Positions 7,697 through 16,537 of a stretch of DNA of 40,071 bases are shown in pieces. The notes beneath the pieces are model-generated. The model was not told where the DNA came from. It saw nothing but the letters and a program-made list of their open reading frames with translations, and searched no databases. The stretch is from an uncultured Clostridia bacterium (lineage in GTDB: Bacteria > Bacillota > Clostridia > Christensenellales > UBA1242). Made by a program: the position numbers and the translations under genes. Location of the stretch: positions 1 through 40,071 of the forward strand of contig CAOJFR010000008.1 of NCBI GenBank assembly GCA_948434855.1, read 5' to 3'. The stretch's first letter is position 1; every line of letters begins with the position of its first letter.

Positions 7697-10393
7697 TTAT
7701 TTTTCTGTCTTCATGCAACAGTTTTTATACTTCTTTCCACTGCCGCATGGGCATGGGTCGTTTCTGTTGATTTCTTTCTTTTTTGAAACTGGTTGTGGAG
7801 CTTCGCCCCCAGCATTGTTTGTTTTTAAGTTGGCTTTTTGTGCTTGTCTGATTTTTATTAGCTGTTCTGGCGAAACACCAATCCTTATGTTTATGCCCAT
7901 CATGAAGTTTGCAACATCTCTTCTTACTGCTTCAATCATGTCGTCAAACATATCAAAGCCCTCTGCCTGATAAACTATTACTGGGTTTTTGTTTCCATAA
8001 CCACGAAGTCCAATTCCGGTTCTAAGATTATCCATATCATCTATATGGTCAACCCAACGTCTGTCTAGCGTTCTGAGAAGCACATCACGTTCTACTGCAC
8101 CAAAATTAATGCCTTGCTTTTCATATTCTGCTTTACGCTTTTCATATCTAGTTACAGCTCTTTTATATACTTCTTCAGCAATTTCATCTGCAGTATAGTC
8201 TGACACTATCTCTAGAGTAATGAAATTTGTGCCTGCATCTAATAGCCTTTTTTCTAGCTCTGTATTAAATGCTTCTAAATCTACCTGTTCTGGCTTTTGA
8301 ACAGCTGTGTATTCTGAAACAATTTCAAACGCAACATCTTTTATCATGCTGAGAATGTTATCATGAACATCGGCTCCATCTAAAATTTTGTTTCTTTCAG
8401 CATATATTTCTTCTCTTTGACGATTTAATACATTATCATATTCAACAACGTTCTTTCTGATTGAATAGTTGCTGCCTTCAACCTTTCTTTGAGCAGTTTC
8501 TATGTTTCTTGAGAAGAATTTCCAATTTATTGAGGTATCATTATCAAGCCTTAACACTTCTGCCATTCTCTTTAATCTGTCACTACCAAAAACTCTCGCT
8601 AGGTCATCATCAGCCGAGATATAAAACACTGATTCACCTGGGTCACCCTGTCTGCCGGAACGTCCACGAAGCTGATTATCAATTCTTCTGCTCTCGTGTC
8701 TTTCGGTTCCAATAATTCTTAAGCCTCCAAGTGCTTTTACCTTTTCTTTTTCTTCTTTTATGCTTTCTTCATACTTCTCTTTAAGCTTAAAGTATAACTC
8801 ACGTGCCTGTGCTTGCTCTTCAGTCTCTATTGGGAAGAATGATGACGCAATGTCTATGGTTTCATCATCATAGCCTTTTTTCTTTAATTCTTGCTTTGCC
8901 ATGAAATCACTATTTCCGCCAAGCAAAATGTCGGTTCCACGACCAGCCATGTTTGTGGCAATGGTGACTGCACCGAGTTTTCCTGCCTGAGCAATGATTT
9001 CTGCTTCTTTTAAGTGGTTTTTGGCATTTAACACATTATGTTTTACACCCATATGACCAAGCGCTTTTGAAAGCTCTTCTGATTTTGCAACCGAAAGTGT
9101 GCCCACCAAAACTGGCTGTCCGGTTTCGTGAGTTGCCTTTATATCTTCACAAATTGCTCTGATTTTTGCTTCATGAGAAAAGAAGAACACATCATTTTCA
9201 TCACATCTTTGAGATGGCAGATTTGTTGGTATGGTAACTACGTCTAAACCATAAATTTCTCTAAACTCACCTTCTTCGGTTTTTGCTGTTCCAGTCATTC
9301 CGGAAACCTTTTTATATAGCTTGAAAAAGTTTTGGAAAGTTACGGTGGCAAATGTTTTGTTTTCACCCTGAATTTTTACGCCTTCTTTTGCCTCTATTGC
9401 CTGATGAAGTCCGTCACTATATCTTCTTCCAACCATTACACGGCCAGTGAACTCATCAACTATTAACACTTCACCATCACGCACAATATATTCACTATTT
9501 TTCTTCATCAAAAATCTTGCACGGATTGCATTATTGATATTGTGGTTTATATCTGTATTTTCAACATCTGCAAGATTATTTAGTCTATAATATCTTTCTG
9601 CTCTTGAAATTCCGCTTTCTGTTAAGTGAATTGTCTTTTTCTTTTCATCAATTTCTACATCTTCTTCTGAAAGAGTTTTTGCAAACTTTGCTGCAGTTAC
9701 ATATTGGTCTGAAGACTCGCCTGATGGACCTGAAATGATGAGCGGGGTTCTGGCTTCGTCAATTAAAATTGAGTCTACCTCGTCCACTATTGCAAACTCT
9801 AGCCCTCTGCCAACCATCTCTTTTCTTGAAGTGCACATATTATCACGAAGATAATCAAAACCAAACTCACTATTTGTTCCATAGGTTATATCCGCATTAT
9901 ATGCCCTCTTTTTATCGTCTGGCTCTTGTGCATTGAAAATGTAGCCAACTGAAAGTCCTAAAAATCTATGAACCTTGCCCATGAGCTCGGCATCACGCTT
10001 TGCAAGATATTCGTTTACTGTTACAACATGAACAGGCTTTCCTGAAAGTGCATTTAAATATGCTGGGAGTGTTGAAACCAAGGTTTTTCCTTCACCAGTG
10101 TTCATTTCTGCAATACGACCTTGATGAAGCACTATGCCACCTAGAATTTGAACATGGAAATGTCTGAGCTTTAGCACCCTTGTTGATGCTTCTCTGACAA
10201 CGGCAAAAGCCTCTGGCAACAAATCATCTAATGTTTCGCCAGCTTTATATCTATCCTTAAAAATTTGTGTTTGTGCCTTTAGCTCTTCATCGCTCATCGC
10301 CTTATATTTTTCAGCCAAGGCCTCCACTTTTTCTGCTATCTTTTCAAGTTTCTTTAAACTTCGTTTATTATCAAAATTGCTGAGTAGTCCCAT
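7697..10393 (-). CDS. secA: Preprotein translocase ATPase SecA
   Basis: The 898-aa motor ATPase drives Sec-dependent export through SecYEG. The Walker A motif is MNTGEGKT near residues 97-104. The DEAD-type Walker B region is VDEVDSILIDEARTPL near 203-218. The helicase motifs NMAGRGTDI and RIDNQLRGRSGRQGDPG follow, and the protein ends with the zinc-binding SEC-C motif (DPCPCGSGKKYKNCC) that contacts SecB or lipids. Length is normal for full-length SecA. The ATG at 10393 is preceded by AAGGAG and a consensus promoter in the comF-secA gap. The many predicted exported proteins in the window (LRR protein, papain-like protease, DUF4874 protein) would use this pathway. Confidence 0.98.
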   Translation of the reverse strand: MGLLSNFDNKRSLKKLEKIAEKVEALAEKYKAMSDEELKAQTQIFKDRYKAGETLDDLLPEAFAVVREASTRVLKLRHFHVQILGGIVLHQGRIAEMNTGEGKTLVSTLPAYLNALSGKPVHVVTVNEYLAKRDAELMGKVHRFLGLSVGYIFNAQEPDDKKRAYNADITYGTNSEFGFDYLRDNMCTSRKEMVGRGLEFAIVDEVDSILIDEARTPLIISGPSGESSDQYVTAAKFAKTLSEEDVEIDEKKKTIHLTESGISRAERYYRLNNLADVENTDINHNINNAIRARFLMKKNSEYIVRDGEVLIVDEFTGRVMVGRRYSDGLHQAIEAKEGVKIQGENKTFATVTFQNFFKLYKKVSGMTGTAKTEEGEFREIYGLDVVTIPTNLPSQRCDENDVFFFSHEAKIRAICEDIKATHETGQPVLVGTLSVAKSEELSKALGHMGVKHNVLNAKNHLKEAEIIAQAGKLGAVTIATNMAGRGTDILLGGNSDFMAKQELKKKGYDDETIDIASSFFPIETEEQAQARELYFKLKEKYEESIKEEKEKVKALGGLRIIGTERHESRRIDNQLRGRSGRQGDPGESVFYISADDDLARVFGSDRLKRMAEVLRLDNDTSINWKFFSRNIETAQRKVEGSNYSIRKNVVEYDNVLNRQREEIYAERNKILDGADVHDNILSMIKDVAFEIVSEYTAVQKPEQVDLEAFNTELEKRLLDAGTNFITLEIVSDYTADEIAEEVYKRAVTRYEKRKAEYEKQGINFGAVERDVLLRTLDRRWVDHIDDMDNLRTGIGLRGYGNKNPVIVYQAEGFDMFDDMIEAVRRDVANFMMGINIRIGVSPEQLIKIRQAQKANLKTNNAGGEAPQPVSKKKEINRNDPCPCGSGKKYKNCCMKTEK

Positions 10394-10412
10394 AATTTCT
10401 CCTTACCTCAAA

Positions 10413-10441
10413 ATTATAGTGTATTTTTCTATCTTTGTAAA
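10413..10441 (-). promoter_or_regulatory. Promoter of secA
   Basis: On the minus strand TTTACA (10436-10441) and TATAAT (10413-10418) are separated by exactly 17 bp, about 20 nt upstream of the secA ATG. secA can therefore be transcribed independently of comF. Confidence 0.8.
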
Positions 10442-10484
10442 ATTAAAATCTCGTAAATTTCGCATTCTACAACCTATTTTTAGC

Positions 10485-10505
10485 TAAAAAACCGCTAATT
10501 TAGCG
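10485..10505 (-). terminator. Small terminator at the comF stop codon
   Basis: The palindrome CGCTAATTTAGCG (10493-10505) overlaps the comF stop. On the minus strand it is followed by a run of six T. The stem is short, so termination may be partial. Confidence 0.5.
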
Positions 10506-11238
10506 AATTTAGCTTTGTTTTTGCAAAAGTTGCCGTTATTATCTTTTTTGGTTTTGCTTTCTTTAACTCTTTTGCACATTCACTAAGTGTGCTGCCAGTT
10601 GTGAAAACATCATCAATAATTAATATGTTTTTGCCCTTTAATTTATCGTTATTTTCAGCTTTTATGTGAAATGTTCCTGACAGGTTTTTGAGTCTTGCCT
10701 CTCTGCTTAAACCCGCTTGAGAAAATTTTACTTCATCTTTTGAAAGCGCATCTATAACCTTTATTCCAGTTAGTTTGGACAGGTGCTTTGCAAGAAGCTC
10801 TGACTGATTGAAACCTCTGAGCTTATTTTTGTTTTTGCTTATTGGAACATACACTATTAAATCTATGCCCTTAAAACAATTTAGATTATCAAACATTAAT
10901 TTTGCTATGTGCTCGGCATAATATTTTCTTCCGCCATATTTATAGCTTTTGATTATTGTGCCCGCAGTTTCATCATAATAAAAACAGGATTGGTTGCTTG
11001 CAAAACTATAACTTATATTATTACAGAGCATACACTCCATGCTTTCTGCCGCAAGGCTATCACCACACACTGTGCATAATCTGCCACTTATTTTGTTTAG
11101 CTTTTTATAACAATCACTGCAAAGAGAATAGTCTGAGTCTGAAGGAACTTCTCTTTCACAGCAAAGGCACGAATAATTTGACATTAGTGCGTCTTCACAC
11201 TTTAAATAAACCTTCTTTAGTTTTTCAATTAAACTCAT
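10495..11238 (-). CDS. comF: ComF-family phosphoribosyltransferase-like protein
   Basis: This 247-aa protein matches ComF, which in competent bacteria helps pass imported single-stranded DNA onward; in other species its role is unclear. Four CxxC pairs in the first 72 residues (C24/C27, C40/C43, C55/C58, C69/C72) make the N-terminal zinc-binding region. The PRPP-binding motif ILIIDDVFTTGSTL lies near residues 205-218. The length is typical. The start at 11238 has no Shine-Dalgarno sequence. Instead a good promoter ends 6 nt before the ATG, so the message is probably leaderless. The gene is divergent from cmk and upstream of secA. No other competence gene is visible here. Confidence 0.9.
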   Translation of the reverse strand: MSLIEKLKKVYLKCEDALMSNYSCLCCEREVPSDSDYSLCSDCYKKLNKISGRLCTVCGDSLAAESMECMLCNNISYSFASNQSCFYYDETAGTIIKSYKYGGRKYYAEHIAKLMFDNLNCFKGIDLIVYVPISKNKNKLRGFNQSELLAKHLSKLTGIKVIDALSKDEVKFSQAGLSREARLKNLSGTFHIKAENNDKLKGKNILIIDDVFTTGSTLSECAKELKKAKPKKIITATFAKTKLNSLN

Positions 11239-11244
11239 ACTAAT

Positions 11245-11272
11245 ATTTTAACATTCGTAAAAAATTTGTCAA
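11245..11272 (-). promoter_or_regulatory. Leaderless-type promoter of comF
   Basis: On the minus strand TTGACA (11267-11272), 16 bp, TAAAAT (11245-11250), then 6 nt and the ATG at 11238. Transcription starting about 7 nt after the -10 box would begin at the initiator codon. No AGGAG-like sequence is present. Confidence 0.65.
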
Positions 11273-11286
11273 TTTATGCCAAGGGT

Positions 11287-11315
11287 TTGACAAATTTTTG
11301 ATTTATGTTTAAGAT
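11287..11315 (+). promoter_or_regulatory. Promoter of cmk
   Basis: TTGACA (11287-11292), a 17-bp spacer and TAAGAT (11310-11315) precede the GGGAG ribosome binding site of cmk. This promoter is divergent from the comF promoter within an 80-bp region. Confidence 0.55.
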
Positions 11316-11332
11316 AATGTTTGGGAGAACGT

Positions 11333-12016
11333 ATGATTAATATTGCAGTTGACGGATTTTCAGGCAGCGGCAAAGGCGAACTTTGCAAGGGGCTTTCTGA
11401 AAAACTTAATTTAAAACATCTTGACACTGGCGCTATTCTTAGAGCTATGGGTCTTTATTTTTATGAGCATGGGATTTTTGAGATTTCTGATGACATTATT
11501 TTAAAACACATGGACAACATTTTGATTAAAATTGACTTTTTGGACGACAAACAAATTACTGTTTTAAATGGCAAAGATGTGTCAACTGAAATTAGAAAAG
11601 AAGAAATTGGTCAGATGGCATCTAAGGTTGCAGTTAATGAAAAGGCTATGAAAAAGCTTATTGAAATTTCTAGAAATTTCGCAGAAAACTATGATTGCAT
11701 TTTGGATGGCAGAAACATTACTAGTGAGGTTTTGCCTGACGCTGATGTTAAGATTTTTTTGACGGCTTCACTTGAAACAAGAGCGCTTAGGCGATTTAAT
11801 GAAGTAATTGGTCGTGGAAATGAAGCGGAACTAGAAAGTGTGAAAGCCAGCCTTGCTGAAAGAGATTTTCGTGACACCCACAGAGACTTTTCACCTATGA
11901 TTCAGACACCTGACAGTTTTTTGGTGGACAACACCAATATGACAATTTCTGAAACTATTGATTTTTGCTTTTCTTTGGCAAAGGAAAAACTTGCTGAGGC
12001 TGGCAAGTTAAAATAG
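11333..12016 (+). CDS. cmk: Cytidylate kinase
   Basis: The 227-aa enzyme phosphorylates CMP and dCMP to the diphosphates with ATP. The P-loop is AVDGFSGSGKGEL near residues 5-17, and the LID/CMP-binding region contains LDGRNITSEVLPDADVKIFL with following arginines (ETRALRRF). The length fits bacterial Cmk. I chose the ATG at 11333, which has GGGAG 6 nt upstream; an in-frame TTG four codons earlier would overlap that site. It stands alone between comF and a small membrane-protein gene. No rpsA, plsC or lytB homologue follows, unlike the usual firmicute cmk neighbourhood. Confidence 0.95.
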   Translation: MINIAVDGFSGSGKGELCKGLSEKLNLKHLDTGAILRAMGLYFYEHGIFEISDDIILKHMDNILIKIDFLDDKQITVLNGKDVSTEIRKEEIGQMASKVAVNEKAMKKLIEISRNFAENYDCILDGRNITSEVLPDADVKIFLTASLETRALRRFNEVIGRGNEAELESVKASLAERDFRDTHRDFSPMIQTPDSFLVDNTNMTISETIDFCFSLAKEKLAEAGKLK

Positions 12017-12037
12017 TAGCCAAAGTTTTAAAAATAG

Positions 12038-12067
12038 TTGCAAAAGCTTTATATCTTATGCTATATT
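12038..12067 (+). promoter_or_regulatory. Promoter of the 142-aa membrane protein gene
   Basis: TTGCAA (12038-12043) and TATATT (12062-12067) are 18 bp apart, just upstream of AGGAGG (12081-12086). Confidence 0.5.
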
Positions 12068-12094
12068 AATTATAGAATATAGGAGGAAACACAA

Positions 12095-12523
12095 GTGGTG
12101 GTTGATTATGTTATTGGTGGAATTATAATTGCTATTATTGTTATTGCAATTATTGTTGGTATTGTTGGAACTATTAAAAAGGCTAAAATTAGAGCAGAGG
12201 AAAAAACTAGAGAAGTTGACGATGTTGTTATTAAACACGGCGTTCGCTATACGCCGGAAGCAACTATTGTTGACGAACAAGGCAATGAAAATGTTACTTT
12301 TGTTAAGGGCGACATTGTTATTAAGCCAAGAAAAGTTTTGAAAGTTGGAAAACACGAGGCTATTAAGCCTGGCAAATGGACTATTCTTGCAAGCAATGAC
12401 TCTGCAACAAAATTTAATGTGCGTATTGGCAACTATGTTCAGGAATATAAACATGGTCAGGAAATTATTCTTAGTGAAGGCGATGAAATTTGCCCTACCA
12501 GCACAACCATTATTTTGCGATAA
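12095..12523 (+). CDS. Small single-span membrane protein, unknown function
   Basis: The 142-aa protein has an N-terminal membrane anchor of almost pure Ile/Val/Gly (residues about 5-26, in YVIGGIIIAIIVIAIIVGIV), a short basic/acidic helix (KKAKIRAEEKTREVDD), and a C-terminal beta-rich domain of about 95 residues (VVIKHGVRYTPEA ... EGDEICPTSTTIILR). The start is GTG at 12095, 8 nt after a perfect AGGAGG; GTG at 12098 is an alternative. I do not recognise a family. The gene has its own promoter and a strong terminator, so it is probably a monocistronic unit. Confidence 0.75.
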   Translation: MVVDYVIGGIIIAIIVIAIIVGIVGTIKKAKIRAEEKTREVDDVVIKHGVRYTPEATIVDEQGNENVTFVKGDIVIKPRKVLKVGKHEAIKPGKWTILASNDSATKFNVRIGNYVQEYKHGQEIILSEGDEICPTSTTIILR

Positions 12524-12540
12524 TTTTTATTGTTAAATTT

Positions 12541-12573
12541 AAAAAGTCTAACCAAACGGTTAGACTTTTATTT
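12541..12573. terminator. Bidirectional terminator between 142-aa and LRR genes
   Basis: The perfect stem AAAAGTCTAACC / GGTTAGACTTTT with loop AAAC is flanked by A and T runs. It lies between two convergent genes. Confidence 0.9.
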
Positions 12574-12579
12574 TTATCT

Positions 12580-15500
12580 TTATTTTTTTACATATATGTT
12601 ATATGCCCCTACTTCCATTTTTGCAAAGTTTATATTTATGTATGTGTTTCTGCCGTCATCTGCTGACTTTAAAACTTTTATAATTTTTGCATTTGCAAGA
12701 AGCTCTCCTAATGCAGTAACGCTTGTTGCAGCATTATAAATGCTTGCACTATCTATGGTTATGTTTGTGAGCCTTGTGCAACCTGAAAACGCATTTTCGC
12801 TTATTGATGTTACAGATGAACCTATTACGATTTCTGTTAGGTTTGCACAGCCATAGAAGGCGTATGTTCCAATAACTTTTATGTTTGCACCAGTATTGAC
12901 ATATTTTATGTTTTTATTATTTAAGAATGCTTGTCCGGAAATTAAGGTTATGTCATATGCTTGATATTTTAATGGGATGTATACCTCGGTTGCTGTGCCT
13001 GTGTATGAGTTTGTGTAATATCCCTCTGAATTTGACGAAATATTGTTAAAGCCATCTGTAAGCTCATATTTTCTTAACACTGTGAAGCCATCTGCTGTTA
13101 TGCTGGTGAAATTGTTTGTTATGTATTCTGTTGCATAATATGCAGTTTCTTCTGTTATGATAACCTCTCTTGCATAGCGTAATATTCCGCCCTGATCTGA
13201 ATCTGATATTCCATCAATCTGCATAAACACATCTGCGCTAAGTATGATTATGTCGCTTAAACTTATACAACCATAAAAGGCACCATTTTCTATGTTTTCT
13301 ACCGTTTCTGGAATAATGAGATTATTTAGATATGAACAATTAAAGAACGCTGCATAAGCTATGGTTGTTAAACCATTTGAAAGCGATAGGCTATTTACAT
13401 GAGAATCTTTAAACGCATAGCTGCCGATTGTGTGAATGGCGGTTCCGTTATAACTCTCTGGAATGGTGAATGTGGTTTTTGTTGGGTTTAACACCTTATT
13501 TATCATATATCCATCGTTGCTTGGAACAAGGTATAGACCACTAAGAGATGTGTTTTTTGCATAGATATAATAATCTCCACCATAAACCCTGACATAACTA
13601 TTATAGCTGAATGGGAATGGCATTGTTGTGTCTTCTTCAAAGGTTTTTGGCACCCTAAATTCTATTTCTGTATTCCAAAGCTGGAAGTAACTAAACGGAT
13701 CACCCATATTTTTATATAGCTCTCTGCTCTCTATGGTTAATCTATTTAAGCCCTGTGCAAATGCAAAGGCATTCTGTGCCTCGTTTACGCTTTCTGGAAT
13801 TGTTAATGTCGTTAAGCTATCACAGCTTTGGAATGCAAAGGCTCCGATAGTTTTTACCGTGTCTGGAATGGTTACGCTTGTTAGGCTTGTGCAACCAGTG
13901 AAGGCTTGAGTGGCAATTTCTGTTACTCCACTTGGAAGCGATAGCGAAGTTAAACTTGTAAGGTTTCCAAACGCACACTGACCAATGGTTTTTACGCCAC
14001 TTGGAATTGTGATGGATTTTAAGCTATTATAGCCACAATATGCCCAGCCACCTATGCTTGTAACTGAACCATCTGATGGGATAACACCAGATTTGCTTGC
14101 CCTGACTAATTGTTTGGTTTGTTTGTTTATTATACAATTATATTCTTGTCCTGACAGATTTTTGCTGGTGTAGACTGAGTTTTCACTATTTATGCTTATT
14201 GACGATAAATTGCTACAGCTATTGAACGTGTCTTGTTCTATGCTATTTACACTGCTTGGAATTGTTACTGAGGCGAGCTCTGAGCAATTTGAAAAGGCGT
14301 TTTTACCAAGCGTTGTTACACCACTTGGAATGGAAACAGATGAAAGTGATTCGCAATATGAAAAGGCACTTGTTCCTATTGTTTTTAAGCCAGATGGCAG
14401 GTTAACTGATGTTAGGCTATTGCATTTGCTGAAAGCAAAGTTTCCTATTTTTTCTACACCAGCAGAAACCGTTACTGACCTTATGTTTGTTGAACTAAAA
14501 ACTCCTTTTCTTGTTAAATCTTTTATTCCTACAACCTTCTTTCCATTATATGTTGCTGGAATCACTACATCTGTTATGCCTGCAGTGCTATCAAAGGCTG
14601 AAACTTCATAACCACCTTCACACTCTGAAAATGTGAGATATTTATATTTATATTCTCCGACAAAATCTATTTTAATGTTGCCTGTTACGCTATATGAACT
14701 TGTGCCTGTTTTGCTTGCACCTGAAACTGTGAAAGTTGTTGCATTATAGTCTTGATGATATGTTATTTCTAACACATCTCCATAATATATTGTTGCGTTA
14801 TTTGACAGGCTTACTCCATTTTTCTTTACTGTTACTAATTCTGGAATTGTTCCAAGGCTATATTGTAACCTTTCTCCCTTTTCCCAAGTCTTTGTTGAAC
14901 TTGAACTGAGCTTTAATGTTATATTTCCTGTTACAGTTAAAACATAACCGCTATCTCTATTTGTTCCGTTTATTGCCAAGCTGTTTGTTATGGTTTCTCT
15001 CTCATTATAATTGTAGCCCTCTTGCTGCTTTGTGTTTCCAGTTAGCCTGCTGGTGGTCTCTGTAAACAAAAATAACAATTCATCACCATGATATATTACT
15101 GAGCCGCTGCTAAGTGTTTCATTACCACGTTTTATTACCACATTTTCTGGAATTGTGCTAAGATTATAGGCATTTTTTTCTTCTGTGTAGGTGATTTGCA
15201 AATTGCCCTTAACAATCCAAACCTCACCAGAAAAATAAGCGCCTTTAACTTCAAAGCTCTCTTTGTGATAACCCTCAGTCTCAGCATAGGTTATCTCTAG
15301 CTGATCATCATAATATATGCTTTCATGGCTAGAAAGCAAATGTCCATTTCTTTTTACTGTTACCTGAGCTGGAATGACACCAACTGAATATTCTTTTTGT
15401 GCTTCATTATAAATTATTGTAATGTCACCATTTCCAACTAGCTCACACTCATAATAAACTTCGCCATTCTCTTCGTGGCGATAATGCTCGGTTAACACAT

Positions 15501-16281
15501 CTATGATTTCACCATTGCCAACCTTTACCTTGAACTCTACAACTTCATTATTCTCTCTTGCTGTTGCCCTTAAGCGAACTTTTGAACCATAATAATAAGT
15601 GCTATCTAGCGTTACGGGCTCTCCACCAACACTTACGCTGAGCGAATTTTTATAGTCATTATTTGTGAAAATATAGCCTATTTTATATTCTTTTATTATT
15701 GTTTTAAAGCTTGGATAAATATTTATGTCACTTATTATTTTATTGATATTTACTGCATCACCATTCTCATTTACCCAGCCTGAAAAAATATATTTGGCAA
15801 AGCCATCTTCTTCCTTGCTTGGCTCGGCCAAACTTATGCCTGCACCATAATTTACTTCTTCTGTGTTAACTAGATTTCCGGATGCATCATAAATTTTTAC
15901 AGTGAATAACTGTGCTTCATACTTTATGTAAATTTTTGTGTTTTCATTTAAAACGTCGTTATCTGAAAACTCATGATTCATTGCCTGATCTTTATATATG
16001 CCAATGATTGTGTAACCATCTATTGCCTTGAGTAAAAATTTAAGTTCGCTAATCTTTGTTCCGTTTTTTACGCTTATTGAGTAGTCTGGAATGTTTTCGT
16101 ATTCACTGCTGACAATTATGTTGTAGCGAATGATACCATTATTATCATTTGCTCCTGCATCATCTTTTCCACCAGCTATGGTTATTGCTGTTGGAACAGC
16201 TATTGCTGCAACCGCAACAATGGTTGCCACCCCGACTATTACTTTTTTCGTTTTTCCTTTCCCTCTTGAATCTTTACTCAT
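12580..16281 (-). CDS. BspA/InlB-like leucine-rich-repeat surface protein
   Basis: The 1233-aa exported protein is probably held by its N terminus. A basic start (MSKDSRGKGKTKK) is followed by a hydrophobic span at about 14-37 with no lipobox, and no LPXTG is seen. Residues about 105-190 resemble an InlB-type (Listeria-Bacteroides) repeat with the FSGWVNENG core. Next come four related beta modules built around IP-x-x-V-x-V-K-x-NG and IYYGD-x-L-E-I-T-Y; the first is divergent and the second expanded. The C-terminal half holds three blocks of BspA-type LRR_5 repeats (for example IGTSAFSYCESLSSVSIPSG), each after a short beta region. Such proteins usually bind host or microbial surfaces. The ATG at 16281 has AGGAGG 6 nt upstream. 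The promoter region contains a run of ten G on the coding strand, so expression may be phase-variable. Confidence 0.9.
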   Translation of the reverse strand: MSKDSRGKGKTKKVIVGVATIVAVAAIAVPTAITIAGGKDDAGANDNNGIIRYNIIVSSEYENIPDYSISVKNGTKISELKFLLKAIDGYTIIGIYKDQAMNHEFSDNDVLNENTKIYIKYEAQLFTVKIYDASGNLVNTEEVNYGAGISLAEPSKEEDGFAKYIFSGWVNENGDAVNINKIISDINIYPSFKTIIKEYKIGYIFTNNDYKNSLSVSVGGEPVTLDSTYYYGSKVRLRATARENNEVVEFKVKVGNGEIIDVLTEHYRHEENGEVYYECELVGNGDITIIYNEAQKEYSVGVIPAQVTVKRNGHLLSSHESIYYDDQLEITYAETEGYHKESFEVKGAYFSGEVWIVKGNLQITYTEEKNAYNLSTIPENVVIKRGNETLSSGSVIYHGDELLFLFTETTSRLTGNTKQQEGYNYNERETITNSLAINGTNRDSGYVLTVTGNITLKLSSSSTKTWEKGERLQYSLGTIPELVTVKKNGVSLSNNATIYYGDVLEITYHQDYNATTFTVSGASKTGTSSYSVTGNIKIDFVGEYKYKYLTFSECEGGYEVSAFDSTAGITDVVIPATYNGKKVVGIKDLTRKGVFSSTNIRSVTVSAGVEKIGNFAFSKCNSLTSVNLPSGLKTIGTSAFSYCESLSSVSIPSGVTTLGKNAFSNCSELASVTIPSSVNSIEQDTFNSCSNLSSISINSENSVYTSKNLSGQEYNCIINKQTKQLVRASKSGVIPSDGSVTSIGGWAYCGYNSLKSITIPSGVKTIGQCAFGNLTSLTSLSLPSGVTEIATQAFTGCTSLTSVTIPDTVKTIGAFAFQSCDSLTTLTIPESVNEAQNAFAFAQGLNRLTIESRELYKNMGDPFSYFQLWNTEIEFRVPKTFEEDTTMPFPFSYNSYVRVYGGDYYIYAKNTSLSGLYLVPSNDGYMINKVLNPTKTTFTIPESYNGTAIHTIGSYAFKDSHVNSLSLSNGLTTIAYAAFFNCSYLNNLIIPETVENIENGAFYGCISLSDIIILSADVFMQIDGISDSDQGGILRYAREVIITEETAYYATEYITNNFTSITADGFTVLRKYELTDGFNNISSNSEGYYTNSYTGTATEVYIPLKYQAYDITLISGQAFLNNKNIKYVNTGANIKVIGTYAFYGCANLTEIVIGSSVTSISENAFSGCTRLTNITIDSASIYNAATSVTALGELLANAKIIKVLKSADDGRNTYININFAKMEVGAYNIYVKK

Positions 16282-16345
16282 AAGGCTCCTCCTTTGTTTT
16301 TACACTCACACTAACTTTTTTTATAAAAAAAGATTGCCTATAATT

Positions 16346-16377
16346 ATTATACTCCCCCCCCCCATCACACTTTTCAA
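16346..16377 (-). promoter_or_regulatory. LRR-gene promoter with a 10-bp poly-G tract in the spacer
   Basis: The minus strand reads TTGAAA (16372-16377), a 20-bp spacer that contains ten consecutive G (plus-strand C at 16354-16363), then TATAAT (16346-16351). The spacer is 3 bp longer than the 17-bp optimum. Slippage in the G-run would change promoter strength, as known for Neisseria porA. No other candidate promoter as good as this is seen upstream of the AGGAGG. Confidence 0.65.
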
Positions 16378-16454
16378 GTGCTTTTAAAATATAATTTAAT
16401 TTTTTACATCTTTTTTTTATTAAAATCACTAAAAAGCAACAAAACGATAATATT

Positions 16455-16472
16455 AATTACATTGCCGTAATT
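16455..16472. promoter_or_regulatory. Inverted repeat between divergent promoters (possible operator)
   Basis: AATTAC and GTAATT are separated by 6 bp and lie between the divergent LRR-gene and RyR-like-gene promoters. The half-sites are short and AT-rich, so chance is possible. Confidence 0.25.
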
Positions 16473-16488
16473 TTGATTAAATTTATTA

Positions 16489-16517
16489 TTGAAAATAAAT
16501 TTGATTTATGCTATAAT
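16489..16517 (+). promoter_or_regulatory. Promoter of the RyR-like protein gene
   Basis: TTGAAA (16489-16494), a 17-bp spacer and a perfect TATAAT (16512-16517), with TG two bases upstream of the -10. The start codon follows 20 nt later behind GAGAGG. Confidence 0.75.
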
Positions 16518-16537
16518 TGGCTTGTGAGAGGTGCGTT

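Noticed and set aside
12056..12454. 132-aa minus-strand open frame opposite the small membrane protein
   Set aside because: Its Asn-rich low-complexity sequence is the mirror of the Ile/Val anchor codons on the plus strand; no start signals.
14192..14611. 139-aa plus-strand open frame
   Set aside because: It is the antisense of the LRR repeats and repeats with the same period, so it is a shadow.
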